32,984 bases of DNA from JABDKJ01 sp039028335. Lineage in GTDB: Bacteria > Bacteroidota > Bacteroidia > Flavobacteriales_D > JABDKJ01. Numbering within the stretch: the stretch's first letter is position 1; each line of letters opens with the position of its first letter. The DNA lies in assembly GCA_039028335.1 (NCBI GenBank), contig JBCCIF010000032.1:1-32984 (forward strand), read 5' to 3'. The notes under the pieces are model-generated. The model saw only the letters and a program-made list of their open reading frames with translations, was not told where the DNA came from and ran no database searches. The translations under genes were made by a program, and so were the position numbers. Positions 1 to 7,995 of the stretch are shown here, piece after piece.

Positions 1-890
1 ATCATTGATCGTGCAATCGTCTCCATCGTCACAGCTCGCACCTAAGGTGCAATCCCCATTGGTATCGTCATCGGCATCGCAAATGCCGTCCATATCGCTA
101 TCCTGAAATTCTCCGGCACAGTTGCAATCGGCATCAAACACATCGTTGATGGTACAATCGTCTCCATCATCACAGGCTCCGCCCAAGGTACAATCGCCAT
201 TGGTGTCGTCATCGGCATCGCAAATGCCGTCCATATCACTATCCTGAAATTCTCCCACACAATTGCAATCCGCATCGAATGCATCATTGATCGTGCAATC
301 GTCTCCATCGTCACAGCTCGCACCTAAGGTGCAATCCCCATTGGTATCGTCATCGGCATCGCAAATGCCGTCCATATCGCTATCCTGAAATTCTCCGGCA
401 CAGTTGCAATCAGCATCGAAGACATCGTTTACGGTGCAGTCATCTCCATCATCGCAGGCCCCGCCCAAGGTACAATCGCCATTGGTATCGTCTTCGGCAT
501 CGCAGATACCGTCCATGTCTGAGTCTTGAAATTCTCCTGCACAATTGCAATCAGCATCGAAGACATCATTGATCGTGCAATCGTCTCCATCGTCACAGCT
601 CGCGCCTAGCGTGCAATCTCCATTGGTATCGTCATCGGCATCGCAAATACCATCCATGTCTGTATCCTGAAATTCTCCTACACAATTACAATCGGCATCC
701 AAGGCATCGTTGATCGTGCAATCGTCCCCATCATCGCAGGCAGCTCCCAGTGTACAATCTCCGTTGGTATCGTCCTCTGCATCGCAAATGCCGTCCATAT
801 CACTATCTTGAAATGTTCCCGCACAGTTGCAATCTGCATCCAATACATCATTGATGGTGCAATCATCCCCATCATCGCAGGTTGTTCCGG
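1..890 (-). repeat. Tandem 141-bp coding repeat (47 residues), at least six units
   Basis: The same phase point recurs at 1, 142, 283, 424, 565, 706 and 847, an exact 141-bp period with no frame change, and the array continues past the window edge. Units starting at 1, 283 and 565 share the GASCDDGDDC form, while those at 142 and 424 have GGACDDGDDC and 706 has GAACDDGDDC, giving a 282-bp higher-order period. Bases 1-129 and 283-411 are identical. Each unit carries about six cysteines and a run of Asp residues suited to calcium binding. Confidence 0.95.
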
Positions 891-1809
891 GTGGATCATT
901 GCATCCTTGTTCAAAATAACGCATGTCAAAGAGGTTCGCATCAAAGAAAATCATGTCCAAATCCCCATCGTTATCGATGTCGCCCACATCCAAATTGAAT
1001 ATATTAAAGGCGGTAGACATCAAGGCGACCGGAGTCGTTTCTATGGGGTCAAAAGAATTGGCAGCTGTTTTTTCTTGCCAATTGATATTGTTGAAGAAGC
1101 CTGTAAAGGCATCCTCATCTCCATCCTGATCGATATCGATGAAGTTGATGCTCTCTCCTTCCTCACCGATCAAATCACTTAGATCTACAAAGGCACCAAA
1201 AGTTCCATTGATGTCATCAAATTCAGCAAATTGCGTATATGCACAGCAATATTTTCCATCTCCATCTACGCCATAAGTAGTTTTCACGCAATCCATATCT
1301 CCGTCTTGATCGACATCGGTGAATTGCCCATTGCCAAGTGTTGCAGGAAGTAAAGCATCATCTGCTATCTGCGTATAATTTTGATTTCCGTCATTCTCAA
1401 ATAAGAGTAGTCCGCCATTATTGGGGTAGTTGTACTTCAAGGAGAAAATTGCCACATCCGTATCGCCATCGTTATCAAAATCGGCAAATTCCATTCTTCT
1501 GTCATCCCAAGAGCCCGTTCCTAAAGCAACGGTTTGAACGCCTGTTAAGGGATGATTACTTGGGTCCAGCTGGGTCAAATTCCCAGCACCATCATTTTCA
1601 AAATACAGGATAGAATTAAGGTCATTGCTATGAAAAATTACCTCATCAAATCCATCATCATCTAAATCGGCTATGTGAACGTCATGCGGACTTATTCCGC
1701 TGAAGATATTATCCGATCCTGTTAATTCCAGAAATGACGCAATTTGCCCAAAGAAAGATGAACAAGCCGCAATCATTGAAGTACTGAGTAGGGCTAATTT
1801 TTTAATCAC
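1..1809 (-). CDS. T9SS-type exported FG-GAP protein with Cys/Asp-rich repeats (3' end outside window)
   Basis: Open for 603 codons from a GTG at 1809 to the window edge; the C-terminus is not visible. GTG is chosen because it gives a signal peptide with a VIKK basic start and a hydrophobic stretch ending near FFGQ; the next ATG is codon 12, inside that stretch. Residues about 35-300 contain FG-GAP/VCBS-like units (ADLDDDGFDEV, ADFDNDGDTDVAIF, VGDIDNDGDLDMIFF), which in known families form a calcium-binding beta-propeller. From about residue 300 there are 47-residue repeats combining CDDGDDCTINDV with DSDMDGICDAEDDTNGDC, similar to thrombospondin type-3 calcium-binding repeats. It resembles the complete gene at 1894-3672 along its whole visible length, so a T9SS sorting domain is expected beyond the edge (inference). 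Last gene of the paralogous cluster; 84 bp follow the upstream stop. Ligand unknown; adhesion or surface display is a guess. Confidence 0.9.
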   Translation of the reverse strand, partial: MIKKLALLSTSMIAACSSFFGQIASFLELTGSDNIFSGISPHDVHIADLDDDGFDEVIFHSNDLNSILYFENDGAGNLTQLDPSNHPLTGVQTVALGTGSWDDRRMEFADFDNDGDTDVAIFSLKYNYPNNGGLLLFENDGNQNYTQIADDALLPATLGNGQFTDVDQDGDMDCVKTTYGVDGDGKYCCAYTQFAEFDDINGTFGAFVDLSDLIGEEGESINFIDIDQDGDEDAFTGFFNNINWQEKTAANSFDPIETTPVALMSTAFNIFNLDVGDIDNDGDLDMIFFDANLFDMRYFEQGCNDPPGTTCDDGDDCTINDVLDADCNCAGTFQDSDMDGICDAEDDTNGDCTLGAACDDGDDCTINDALDADCNCVGEFQDTDMDGICDADDDTNGDCTLGASCDDGDDCTINDVFDADCNCAGEFQDSDMDGICDAEDDTNGDCTLGGACDDGDDCTVNDVFDADCNCAGEFQDSDMDGICDADDDTNGDCTLGASCDDGDDCTINDAFDADCNCVGEFQDSDMDGICDADDDTNGDCTLGGACDDGDDCTINDVFDADCNCAGEFQDSDMDGICDADDDTNGDCTLGASCDDGDDCTIND

Positions 1810-1849
1810 ACTCTAATTTTTTAATAAACAAAAATATGAACTAAAGCCT

Positions 1850-1875
1850 TTGAAGTCCATTATTTAGGACTTCAA
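1850..1875 (-). terminator. Inverted repeat between two paralogous surface-protein genes
   Basis: A perfect 9-bp inverted repeat (TTGAAGTCC / GGACTTCAA) with an 8-nt loop lies 18 bp after the stop of the 1894-3672 gene and upstream of the GTG at 1809. There is no U-run, so it is at best a weak terminator, a processing site or an mRNA-stabilising hairpin. A TATTTTTG box (minus strand, 1836-1829) between it and the GTG could be a promoter -7 element, but no good -33 box is visible. Confidence 0.35.
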
Positions 1876-1893
1876 TGACATTCAGTAAGGTAT

Positions 1894-3672
1894 CTAGTTC
1901 TTGACTATTTTTTTTCGAATTCTTACTTCTTCAATCTTGATTTCTATGATGTACATCCCAGCGCTGAAACCGCTGAGATCAATGCTATTGTCCTGCATTG
2001 GTTCTGCTCGTATAAATCTCCCCTGAGCAGAGTATACATCTATTCCCAAGATTCTATGTTCAGATTGAATATGAATAAGTCCTTCGGTAGGATTTGGAAA
2101 TAGCATAAACTGCTCGCTTAATAGTTCATCAATACTAACCAAGAGATCATCGCAATCGACATCTCCATCCATATCGGCATCGCCTATTGTATCGAGCAGG
2201 GTGTCGTCCAAGCCGGGACATTGGTCTTCAGCATCACAGACCCCATCACCATCTGCATCTTGAAAAATCCCTATGCATTGGCAATCGGCATCGAAAGCAT
2301 CATCCGCGGTGCATTCATCTCCATCGTCACAAGCTCCGCCCAGTTCACAATCTCCATTGGTATCGTCTTCTGCATCGCAAATGCCGTCCATGTCGCTATC
2401 CTGAAATGTTCCAGCACAGTTGCAGTCTGCGTCAAAGACATCGTCTATTGTACAATCGTCTCCGTCATCGCAGGCACCGCCTAGATCGCAATCGCCATTG
2501 GTTTCGTCAATTTCATCGCAAATACCATCCATGTCTGAATCAGGCAGTGCAGTTCCTGCACAATTGCAATCCGCATCAAATACATCGTTCTCTGTGCATT
2601 CATCTCCGTCATCGCATGCTCCTCCCAGTTGACAGTCTCCATTGGTATCATCTATAGCATCGCATATTCCATCCATATCGCTATCCGGCAATGCGGTTCC
2701 CGCACAATTGCAATCCGCATCAAGCACATCGTTCTCTGTACATTCATCACCATCGTCACAGACAGTGCCAGGCGGGTCTGCGCAGCTTTGCTCGAAATAC
2801 CTCATCTTGGTTTGACCTGGGTCATAGAGCACCATGTCTAATCGTCCATCTCCGTCAAAATCTCCTACATCTATTTTATGAGCCGTTTCGGCATTTTGCA
2901 TTTGACTGACTAGCGAAGGCAAAGGCGATTCAAAGGCATTGGCCCCTGTTTTCTCTGCCCAAGTTATTTGTCCTCCATTGAGCACAAATGCATCTTCATC
3001 ATTGTCTTCATCGATATCTACAAAAAGGATTTCTGCTCCTTCAAGACCGGTAAAACTTTGAAAATCGTCAAAGGTCGAAGTAACATCGTCAAAATAGGCC
3101 ACTTCGAGATAGGCATTCCAAATTTTGTTGTCATCGTCATAGATGAAATTGTTCGACAAACAATCAATATCTCCATCCTCATCAACATCCGTAAAAACGC
3201 CATTACTGCGGTTCAAAGGAATGCTTAAATTGTCTGCGATCAGGTCATAGTTTTGGCTGCCGTCATTGGCGAACATACTCAACTCTCCGTCATTGTAATA
3301 CTTTTGAGAGAAAACGGCCACATCCACATCTCCATCGTTATCGAAGTCGGCAAAGTCAAAGCGTTTATTGTCGCCATTGTTCAAAATCCCGATGTTTTGA
3401 ACCGGGGTCAATGGATTGTCATTCGCATCTAATTCTGTGAATTGACCTGTTCCATCATTTTGGAAATAACGGATGGAAGTTAAATCGCTGTTTTGAAATA
3501 TGACTTCATCGAAACCGTCTCCATCGAGATCGGCAACATGGACATCCATATCATCAGAAATATCCGAAAAAGGATTGTCCGCATCATCATATTCTACAAA
3601 GTTTGAAATCTGGGCAAAAATTCCTGCAAAGGAGGCCAACATGGAGCCCAGAAACATGTAAAGTCTCTTCAT
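1894..3672 (-). CDS. T9SS exported FG-GAP protein with four Cys/Asp-rich repeats
   Basis: 592 residues. The ATG at 3672 is chosen because it gives a normal signal peptide (MKRLYMFLGSMLASFAGIFAQ); the open frame extends 18 codons further to a TTG, but that start would bury the signal. About residues 30-290 hold FG-GAP/VCBS-like units (VADLDGDGFDEVIF, FADFDNDGDVDVAVF, VGDFDGDGRLDMVLY). About residues 294-500 hold four roughly 47-residue units of CDDGDECTENDV plus DSDMDGICDAIDDTNGDC, then a DADGDGVCDAEDQCPG unit of thrombospondin type-3 character. About residues 515-592 are a T9SS type A sorting domain (FPNPTEG, GMYIIEI, basic RKKIVKN end). The protein should be exported through the outer membrane and attached to or released from the surface. 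Its repeats are less homogenised than those of the downstream paralogue. Binding partner unknown. Confidence 0.93.
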   Translation of the reverse strand: MKRLYMFLGSMLASFAGIFAQISNFVEYDDADNPFSDISDDMDVHVADLDGDGFDEVIFQNSDLTSIRYFQNDGTGQFTELDANDNPLTPVQNIGILNNGDNKRFDFADFDNDGDVDVAVFSQKYYNDGELSMFANDGSQNYDLIADNLSIPLNRSNGVFTDVDEDGDIDCLSNNFIYDDDNKIWNAYLEVAYFDDVTSTFDDFQSFTGLEGAEILFVDIDEDNDEDAFVLNGGQITWAEKTGANAFESPLPSLVSQMQNAETAHKIDVGDFDGDGRLDMVLYDPGQTKMRYFEQSCADPPGTVCDDGDECTENDVLDADCNCAGTALPDSDMDGICDAIDDTNGDCQLGGACDDGDECTENDVFDADCNCAGTALPDSDMDGICDEIDETNGDCDLGGACDDGDDCTIDDVFDADCNCAGTFQDSDMDGICDAEDDTNGDCELGGACDDGDECTADDAFDADCQCIGIFQDADGDGVCDAEDQCPGLDDTLLDTIGDADMDGDVDCDDLLVSIDELLSEQFMLFPNPTEGLIHIQSEHRILGIDVYSAQGRFIRAEPMQDNSIDLSGFSAGMYIIEIKIEEVRIRKKIVKN

Positions 3673-3722
3673 AATTTTGTTCTTGAATCTATGAAAATAG
3701 CAATTAGACTCAGAAAGCCTTA

Positions 3723-4883
3723 TCAATAAAGGACAATTTTCTTTCTGACTGTAGTATCCTTTACCTTTATGGAAAGGATATATGTACCGGGAGCCAGGTC
3801 TGATATATCCCAGTTAGGTAGTGCAATTGGCAAGGTTCTTAGGCGTTTTCCGTATAAGTCAAATAGTTCAACATCATCAAGTTCAACGGGAGATTGCACA
3901 AAAATTGACCCTCCAGTGGGATTGGGATAAATGGACAAGTCACTTTCGCTTATGCCCAGAAGGGCAGTTGGCGATTCATCGGCACAGTCCGGAATTCCGT
4001 CATTATCCATATCTGAAAAACCATCTGGACAAACAAGGGTTTCAAACTGCATTTCTCTTCGCACTTCGCCAATTTTTTGTCCATTTCGGTATTCCTCTAC
4101 TTTAACGGCAAAAACGAAAATTCCCTGTGTATTGGGTTGAACGGTGGCGATGCCCGTTTCGGAATTGATGCTCAAAGGAACGGTTCCTCCAATCATATTA
4201 TCATCGGTATAGCCTTCTGCCCATGGACAGGGCATGTAGGGCGCAGGACTAGAAATCAGTGGATTGATATTGTCAATGGAAGCAGCACCTGTGCGCGGAT
4301 TGTCAATGGAGTATACCAGAGAATCTCCATCCGCATCGGAAGCTCCAATTACTAAATTATTGAGATCTGCATTGCAGAAATAGCCCCAGGTGGGATAGGG
4401 ATCAAATTCCGGGCTGTTGTTTTGCAAACTGGGATCGGGCATAGAAAAAGTAAAGACCAAACCCCAATCTCCTGGTTCATCAATATTGCTAACGATTTGA
4501 TTTCTGCAACATCTTTCCCATGAAAAATAATACCCGTTTTTGTTTTGACCCAATCCCAATTCTGTTTGATAGTATTTGGCTTCGACACATACATCGGGCT
4601 GAAAACAGGTGTCCCCCATTTGAATTATTTCCTGCTCGATAAAGGGAATTTCGAAGGTATAGAGAAGATTGGTATTGCCATTTTCATAAACACTTATGGT
4701 AATGGGATCATCGGTAATGTTGTTTCCATTGCACCAATCGCGGTAGACAATCAGGTTAAATTCAAATGTGGTGTCCGCTATATGTCGGGCAAAAAATTCT
4801 CCACCGATGATGTGTGTAGCACTGAAATTTTCTACCAGGAACAAACAGAAAAGAAGACTAAGTTGGGTTAAGGTTTTTTTCAT
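3723..4883 (-). CDS. T9SS exported protein with an HIIGGE-type N-terminal module
   Basis: 386 residues with a signal peptide (MKKTLTQLSLLFCLFLVENFSA). The mature start THIIGGEFF, followed by FEFNLIVYRDWCNG, matches a module often found at the N-terminus of very large gliding- and adhesion-associated Bacteroidota proteins; here it stands nearly alone. A short thrombospondin type-3-like stretch (DMDNDGIPDC, about residue 297) precedes a T9SS sorting domain (YPNPTGG, GTYILSI, end RKKIVLY). It has no FG-GAP units and no 47-residue repeats, so it is not a full paralogue of its neighbours. The start ATG overlaps the stop of the upstream gene as ATGA (4880-4883), pointing to translational coupling; its own stop lies 50 bp before the next start. 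Function unknown; a surface role is inferred. Confidence 0.9.
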   Translation of the reverse strand: MKKTLTQLSLLFCLFLVENFSATHIIGGEFFARHIADTTFEFNLIVYRDWCNGNNITDDPITISVYENGNTNLLYTFEIPFIEQEIIQMGDTCFQPDVCVEAKYYQTELGLGQNKNGYYFSWERCCRNQIVSNIDEPGDWGLVFTFSMPDPSLQNNSPEFDPYPTWGYFCNADLNNLVIGASDADGDSLVYSIDNPRTGAASIDNINPLISSPAPYMPCPWAEGYTDDNMIGGTVPLSINSETGIATVQPNTQGIFVFAVKVEEYRNGQKIGEVRREMQFETLVCPDGFSDMDNDGIPDCADESPTALLGISESDLSIYPNPTGGSIFVQSPVELDDVELFDLYGKRLRTLPIALPNWDISDLAPGTYILSIKVKDTTVRKKIVLY

Positions 4884-6313
4884 TTCAATAGGATCTTTTT
4901 CCTAAAGATATGATCTTTTACTTTTGCTTGAATGAGGTACATGCCTTTTGGTAAATGGCTTAAATCTAATTGCCGTTCATTGGTGCTAAAAATGGGCAAG
5001 CTCTTTCCATAAGTATCGAATAGCGCAATGTCCTGCAATTGGTAGGGGGCAGCAATGGTGAAAACAGCTTCACTTGGATTTGGATATATTCTGATTTGAC
5101 CTTCAATTTGACTAGTGTCCTGGAGATCATTGACTATCTCGTCATCCGCGCCTTCTAATTGAGCGGCATTTTGATATTCGAGACAGTCGGGTATCCCATT
5201 CAAATTTTGGTCGTTTTGATCGTTTTGGCCTGGACATTGATCATAGAAGTCACAAATTCCATCGCCATCGGCATCTAAAGCCAAGTCGCCTGTACAATTA
5301 CAAAACTCGTCATAGCTATCGTTTGTCGTGCATTCTGAACCGTCTGAACAGGGTTGACCCTCAAATGAGGGGTCGCAGTATTGCGAATACAAATTCCATT
5401 CTTCGTAAGAACCAAAGAATAAGTACTCAAGAAATCCATCATTTTCAAAATCCAGTATTCTCGAATACTTCCCCAGAGACCATCCATAATTGATTTGATT
5501 AAAAGGATAATTCGCAGAGTCTGCTGTCTGAAATTGAGAAGGTCCATTCTTAAAGTGTATATAATCCCGAGAAATGATATCTCCATATCCATTCAAATCA
5601 ATATCATGAATCATGAACCACGAAACCAAAGAATCTAAAGGTGATTCATTAATACTGAATTCTCCTGTTTGGGGTTCAAATTGATAAAGTTCTAAGTGAT
5701 CATCTGGCGTATCCGTATGGAAAACTCTTGCAAGCAAATCCATATAGCCATCTTCGTTCCAATCCAACCAGCCCCATTCTCTGCAATTACAGGTGTATTG
5801 AGGAGTGTATTGATAGCTTGGAGCATCTTCAAATGTCCCAGTAGAATTTCTTAAGAATGTTAACCACCATTGTTCATTGTCCAATGAATCGCAATAGACA
5901 TTGGTGAACCTTTCTGTCTTGATATTAAAAGAAATAATTAAATCATCCAAACCATCTGAATTGACATCAACTAATTCCAACTCATAAAGGCCTACATATC
6001 CGATCTCTGGGATACTATCTGGAAAATAGGTTTTGCAATAATTCAATGGTGTATACATGCTAGAAAGAGAGTCTTCGATTATCTCAAAACCTCCATTGCC
6101 TAGACTTTTGAAGTGAATGTAGTTGTCAAAAAAGAAGTAGTAAAAAAATACATCTTCAAAGCCATCGGTATCCAGATCTCCTGTTATGACATTGTGAAAG
6201 AAATGTCCATGAAAATAGTTAGCGGAGTCTTCGACTGCTTGAAAAGGAAGATAAGCCTGTGCATTTTGAAACAAGGGGAAAATAAGAGCAATACTTAAAA
6301 TGATCTTTTTCAT
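4880..6313 (-). CDS. T9SS exported FG-GAP protein, short paralogue
   Basis: 477 residues with a signal peptide (MKKIILSIALIFPLFQNAQA). FG-GAP/VCBS-like units include TGDLDTDGFEDVFFYY, LVDVNSDGLDDLIISF and LDWNEDGYMDLLARV between about residues 40 and 300. Only one Cys/Asp unit follows (CSDGSECTTNDSYDEFCNC, then DADGDGICDFYDQCPG and NLNGIPDCLEY), so this is the shortest array among the paralogues. The last 75 or so residues are a T9SS sorting domain (YPNPSEA, GMYLIQA, RKKILLK). Both ends overlap neighbours by ATGA (4880-4883 and 6310-6313). Probably a surface-exposed calcium-binding protein; ligand not predictable from sequence. Confidence 0.92.
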   Translation of the reverse strand: MKKIILSIALIFPLFQNAQAYLPFQAVEDSANYFHGHFFHNVITGDLDTDGFEDVFFYYFFFDNYIHFKSLGNGGFEIIEDSLSSMYTPLNYCKTYFPDSIPEIGYVGLYELELVDVNSDGLDDLIISFNIKTERFTNVYCDSLDNEQWWLTFLRNSTGTFEDAPSYQYTPQYTCNCREWGWLDWNEDGYMDLLARVFHTDTPDDHLELYQFEPQTGEFSINESPLDSLVSWFMIHDIDLNGYGDIISRDYIHFKNGPSQFQTADSANYPFNQINYGWSLGKYSRILDFENDGFLEYLFFGSYEEWNLYSQYCDPSFEGQPCSDGSECTTNDSYDEFCNCTGDLALDADGDGICDFYDQCPGQNDQNDQNLNGIPDCLEYQNAAQLEGADDEIVNDLQDTSQIEGQIRIYPNPSEAVFTIAAPYQLQDIALFDTYGKSLPIFSTNERQLDLSHLPKGMYLIQAKVKDHIFRKKILLK

Positions 6314-7995
6314 TCTAGGACGACCTTTTTCTTAAAGATATGTTTTTTTGTTTTGATCTCTAAGAAATATAATCCTTTTGAAAGGTAGCTCAAATCGATT
6401 TGGTTTTGACCAGACTTGAAAAGGTGCACTTCCTCTCCCATCGCATTGAGTAATCTTAATTGCTGAATGGCGAAAGGTGCTTGAAGGGTAAAGATGCCCG
6501 TGCTCGGGTTGGGGTAGATCTTGATCTGCTTTTCTAGAAGTGATTTTTGATCTGCATTGTCGATTGGGGCAATGCCGTCATCTTGAAAGTCGGCATCGCT
6601 TTGAATTTCGAGACAGTCTGGTATGCCGTTCATGTTGTAGTCTTGCAAATCGTTTTCTCCTGGGCATTGGTCAAATAAATTGCATATACCATCGTCATCT
6701 GCATCCCAAAGAAGTGTACCACCTGTGCAATTACAATTTTCATCGAAACTTTCATTTATTGTGCAGATATCGCCATCATTACAAGGCCCACCTAACACAC
6801 AATCCCCATTAGTGAAGTCTACATTATCACAAATGCCATCAGCGTCCGAATCTAAGTATTGAGTCAATTCACATTCGCAATTTTCATTGAAAAAGGCTTC
6901 TATACCGCAGGTTTCTGGGTCTGGAAAATCAAAACTAATGCATGCTTCTCCGATTGGATTATCCAAACATTTCTGAGTAAGTAGCCTCCATTTTTCCAAA
7001 GCATCATCATATACTAACCATTCCGTATAACCATCATTCTCAAAATCCCCCAGACCACTGCGCTCGGGTTGGCCGAGATTAGTGCTGGGAACTTGATTGG
7101 AAATTGGATACGGAGTGCCGATGTCTAGGGGAGGATGAAAATTTGTTAAAACAATTTCAGAATTGCCTCCATTACCTAAACGCAGGTTCCATTTTTCCCA
7201 GATATCTTCAATTCCATCATTGTTGAAATCGTGAAATTTAAAGCGATCAGAAAACGCGCTCCAATTAACAGCACTATTATCAATATTTGCAGGTATTTCA
7301 TTGATCAATTCAAATTCAAGATTCGTTTCATTGAATTGATAAAAACTTACCTCTGCATCAAATAAATACTTAGCAGAAGCATAAACTTTTCCTTTGATAA
7401 TGTCAATGTCTCCATCATTGTCAAAATCTGAAAACTCCACATTAGCGTGAGAAATGCATGAAGGGGCAAGGGCATCTAACTCTTCGGTCTCAAGATTAAA
7501 TTCTCCTGCTTCATATTTAGTAAATACCAACCAGTTTATTTGATCGTATTTGTCTTCAAAATAGTCATAGCACATGTTCTGACCAGTCCAGGTCTTTAAA
7601 CCTGCGGAAAACATAATGTCTATGTCTCCTAAATTGTCAATATCTGCAAATCTGATTTTCCAATCACTGACTTCATCTGCCCAATCTACACTATCGGGAA
7701 AATAGCTCAAAGCGGAATTTATTACGTCTTTTAAAATCGATTGATCTGCTGGAATCTCTTCAAATTGCCCGTTACCGAGCCCTTTCATGTGTCGAAATCC
7801 AAGACTATCCCTTCGGTAAAATAGAACATCTTCTATTCCATCATCATCAATATCTGCGATCTCGACATTACTTTCTGGGAATAAAAGAAAGGGGTTCAAG
7901 GAGTCGGGTACAGCAATAGATGGCCAGTAGTCTTGTGCAAAAAGTCCTGAAAGACTTCCTAAAATCGAACTTAAAAAGACAGCGAGTTTTTTCAT
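6310..7995 (-). CDS. T9SS exported FG-GAP protein, paralogue with two Cys/Asp units
   Basis: 561 residues; signal peptide MKKLAVFLSSILGSLSGLFA followed by a mature QDYWPSIAVPDSLNPF start almost identical to that of the upstream gene. FG-GAP/VCBS-like units (EIADIDDDGIEDVLFY, FADIDNLGDIDIMFS, FSDFDNDGDIDIIKG, FHDFNNDGIEDIWEK) span about residues 40-330. Two Cys/Asp units follow: a degenerate one (CGIEAFFNENCECE) with DSDADGICDNVDFTNGDC, then CNDGDICTINESFDENCNC with DADDDGICNLFDQCPG. The T9SS sorting domain ends the protein (YPNPSTG, GLYFLEI, FKKKVVLE). Start and stop both overlap neighbours as ATGA, so it is the middle of a coupled run. Function unknown beyond surface display. Confidence 0.92.
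   Translation of the reverse strand: MKKLAVFLSSILGSLSGLFAQDYWPSIAVPDSLNPFLLFPESNVEIADIDDDGIEDVLFYRRDSLGFRHMKGLGNGQFEEIPADQSILKDVINSALSYFPDSVDWADEVSDWKIRFADIDNLGDIDIMFSAGLKTWTGQNMCYDYFEDKYDQINWLVFTKYEAGEFNLETEELDALAPSCISHANVEFSDFDNDGDIDIIKGKVYASAKYLFDAEVSFYQFNETNLEFELINEIPANIDNSAVNWSAFSDRFKFHDFNNDGIEDIWEKWNLRLGNGGNSEIVLTNFHPPLDIGTPYPISNQVPSTNLGQPERSGLGDFENDGYTEWLVYDDALEKWRLLTQKCLDNPIGEACISFDFPDPETCGIEAFFNENCECELTQYLDSDADGICDNVDFTNGDCVLGGPCNDGDICTINESFDENCNCTGGTLLWDADDDGICNLFDQCPGENDLQDYNMNGIPDCLEIQSDADFQDDGIAPIDNADQKSLLEKQIKIYPNPSTGIFTLQAPFAIQQLRLLNAMGEEVHLFKSGQNQIDLSYLSKGLYFLEIKTKKHIFKKKVVLE

Noticed and set aside
1..890. Regular repeats that could suggest a CRISPR array or non-coding satellite
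   Set aside because: The 141-bp period keeps one open frame on the minus strand, has no unique spacers, and encodes recognisable calcium-binding-type repeats.
808..1182. Plus-strand open frame of 124 codons
   Set aside because: It is the antisense shadow of the Asp-rich repeat gene on the minus strand; low-complexity composition follows from the repeat.
2187..2657. Plus-strand open frame rich in His and Arg
   Set aside because: Antisense of the GAT/GAC-rich calcium-binding repeats; the composition is an artefact of reading the opposite strand.
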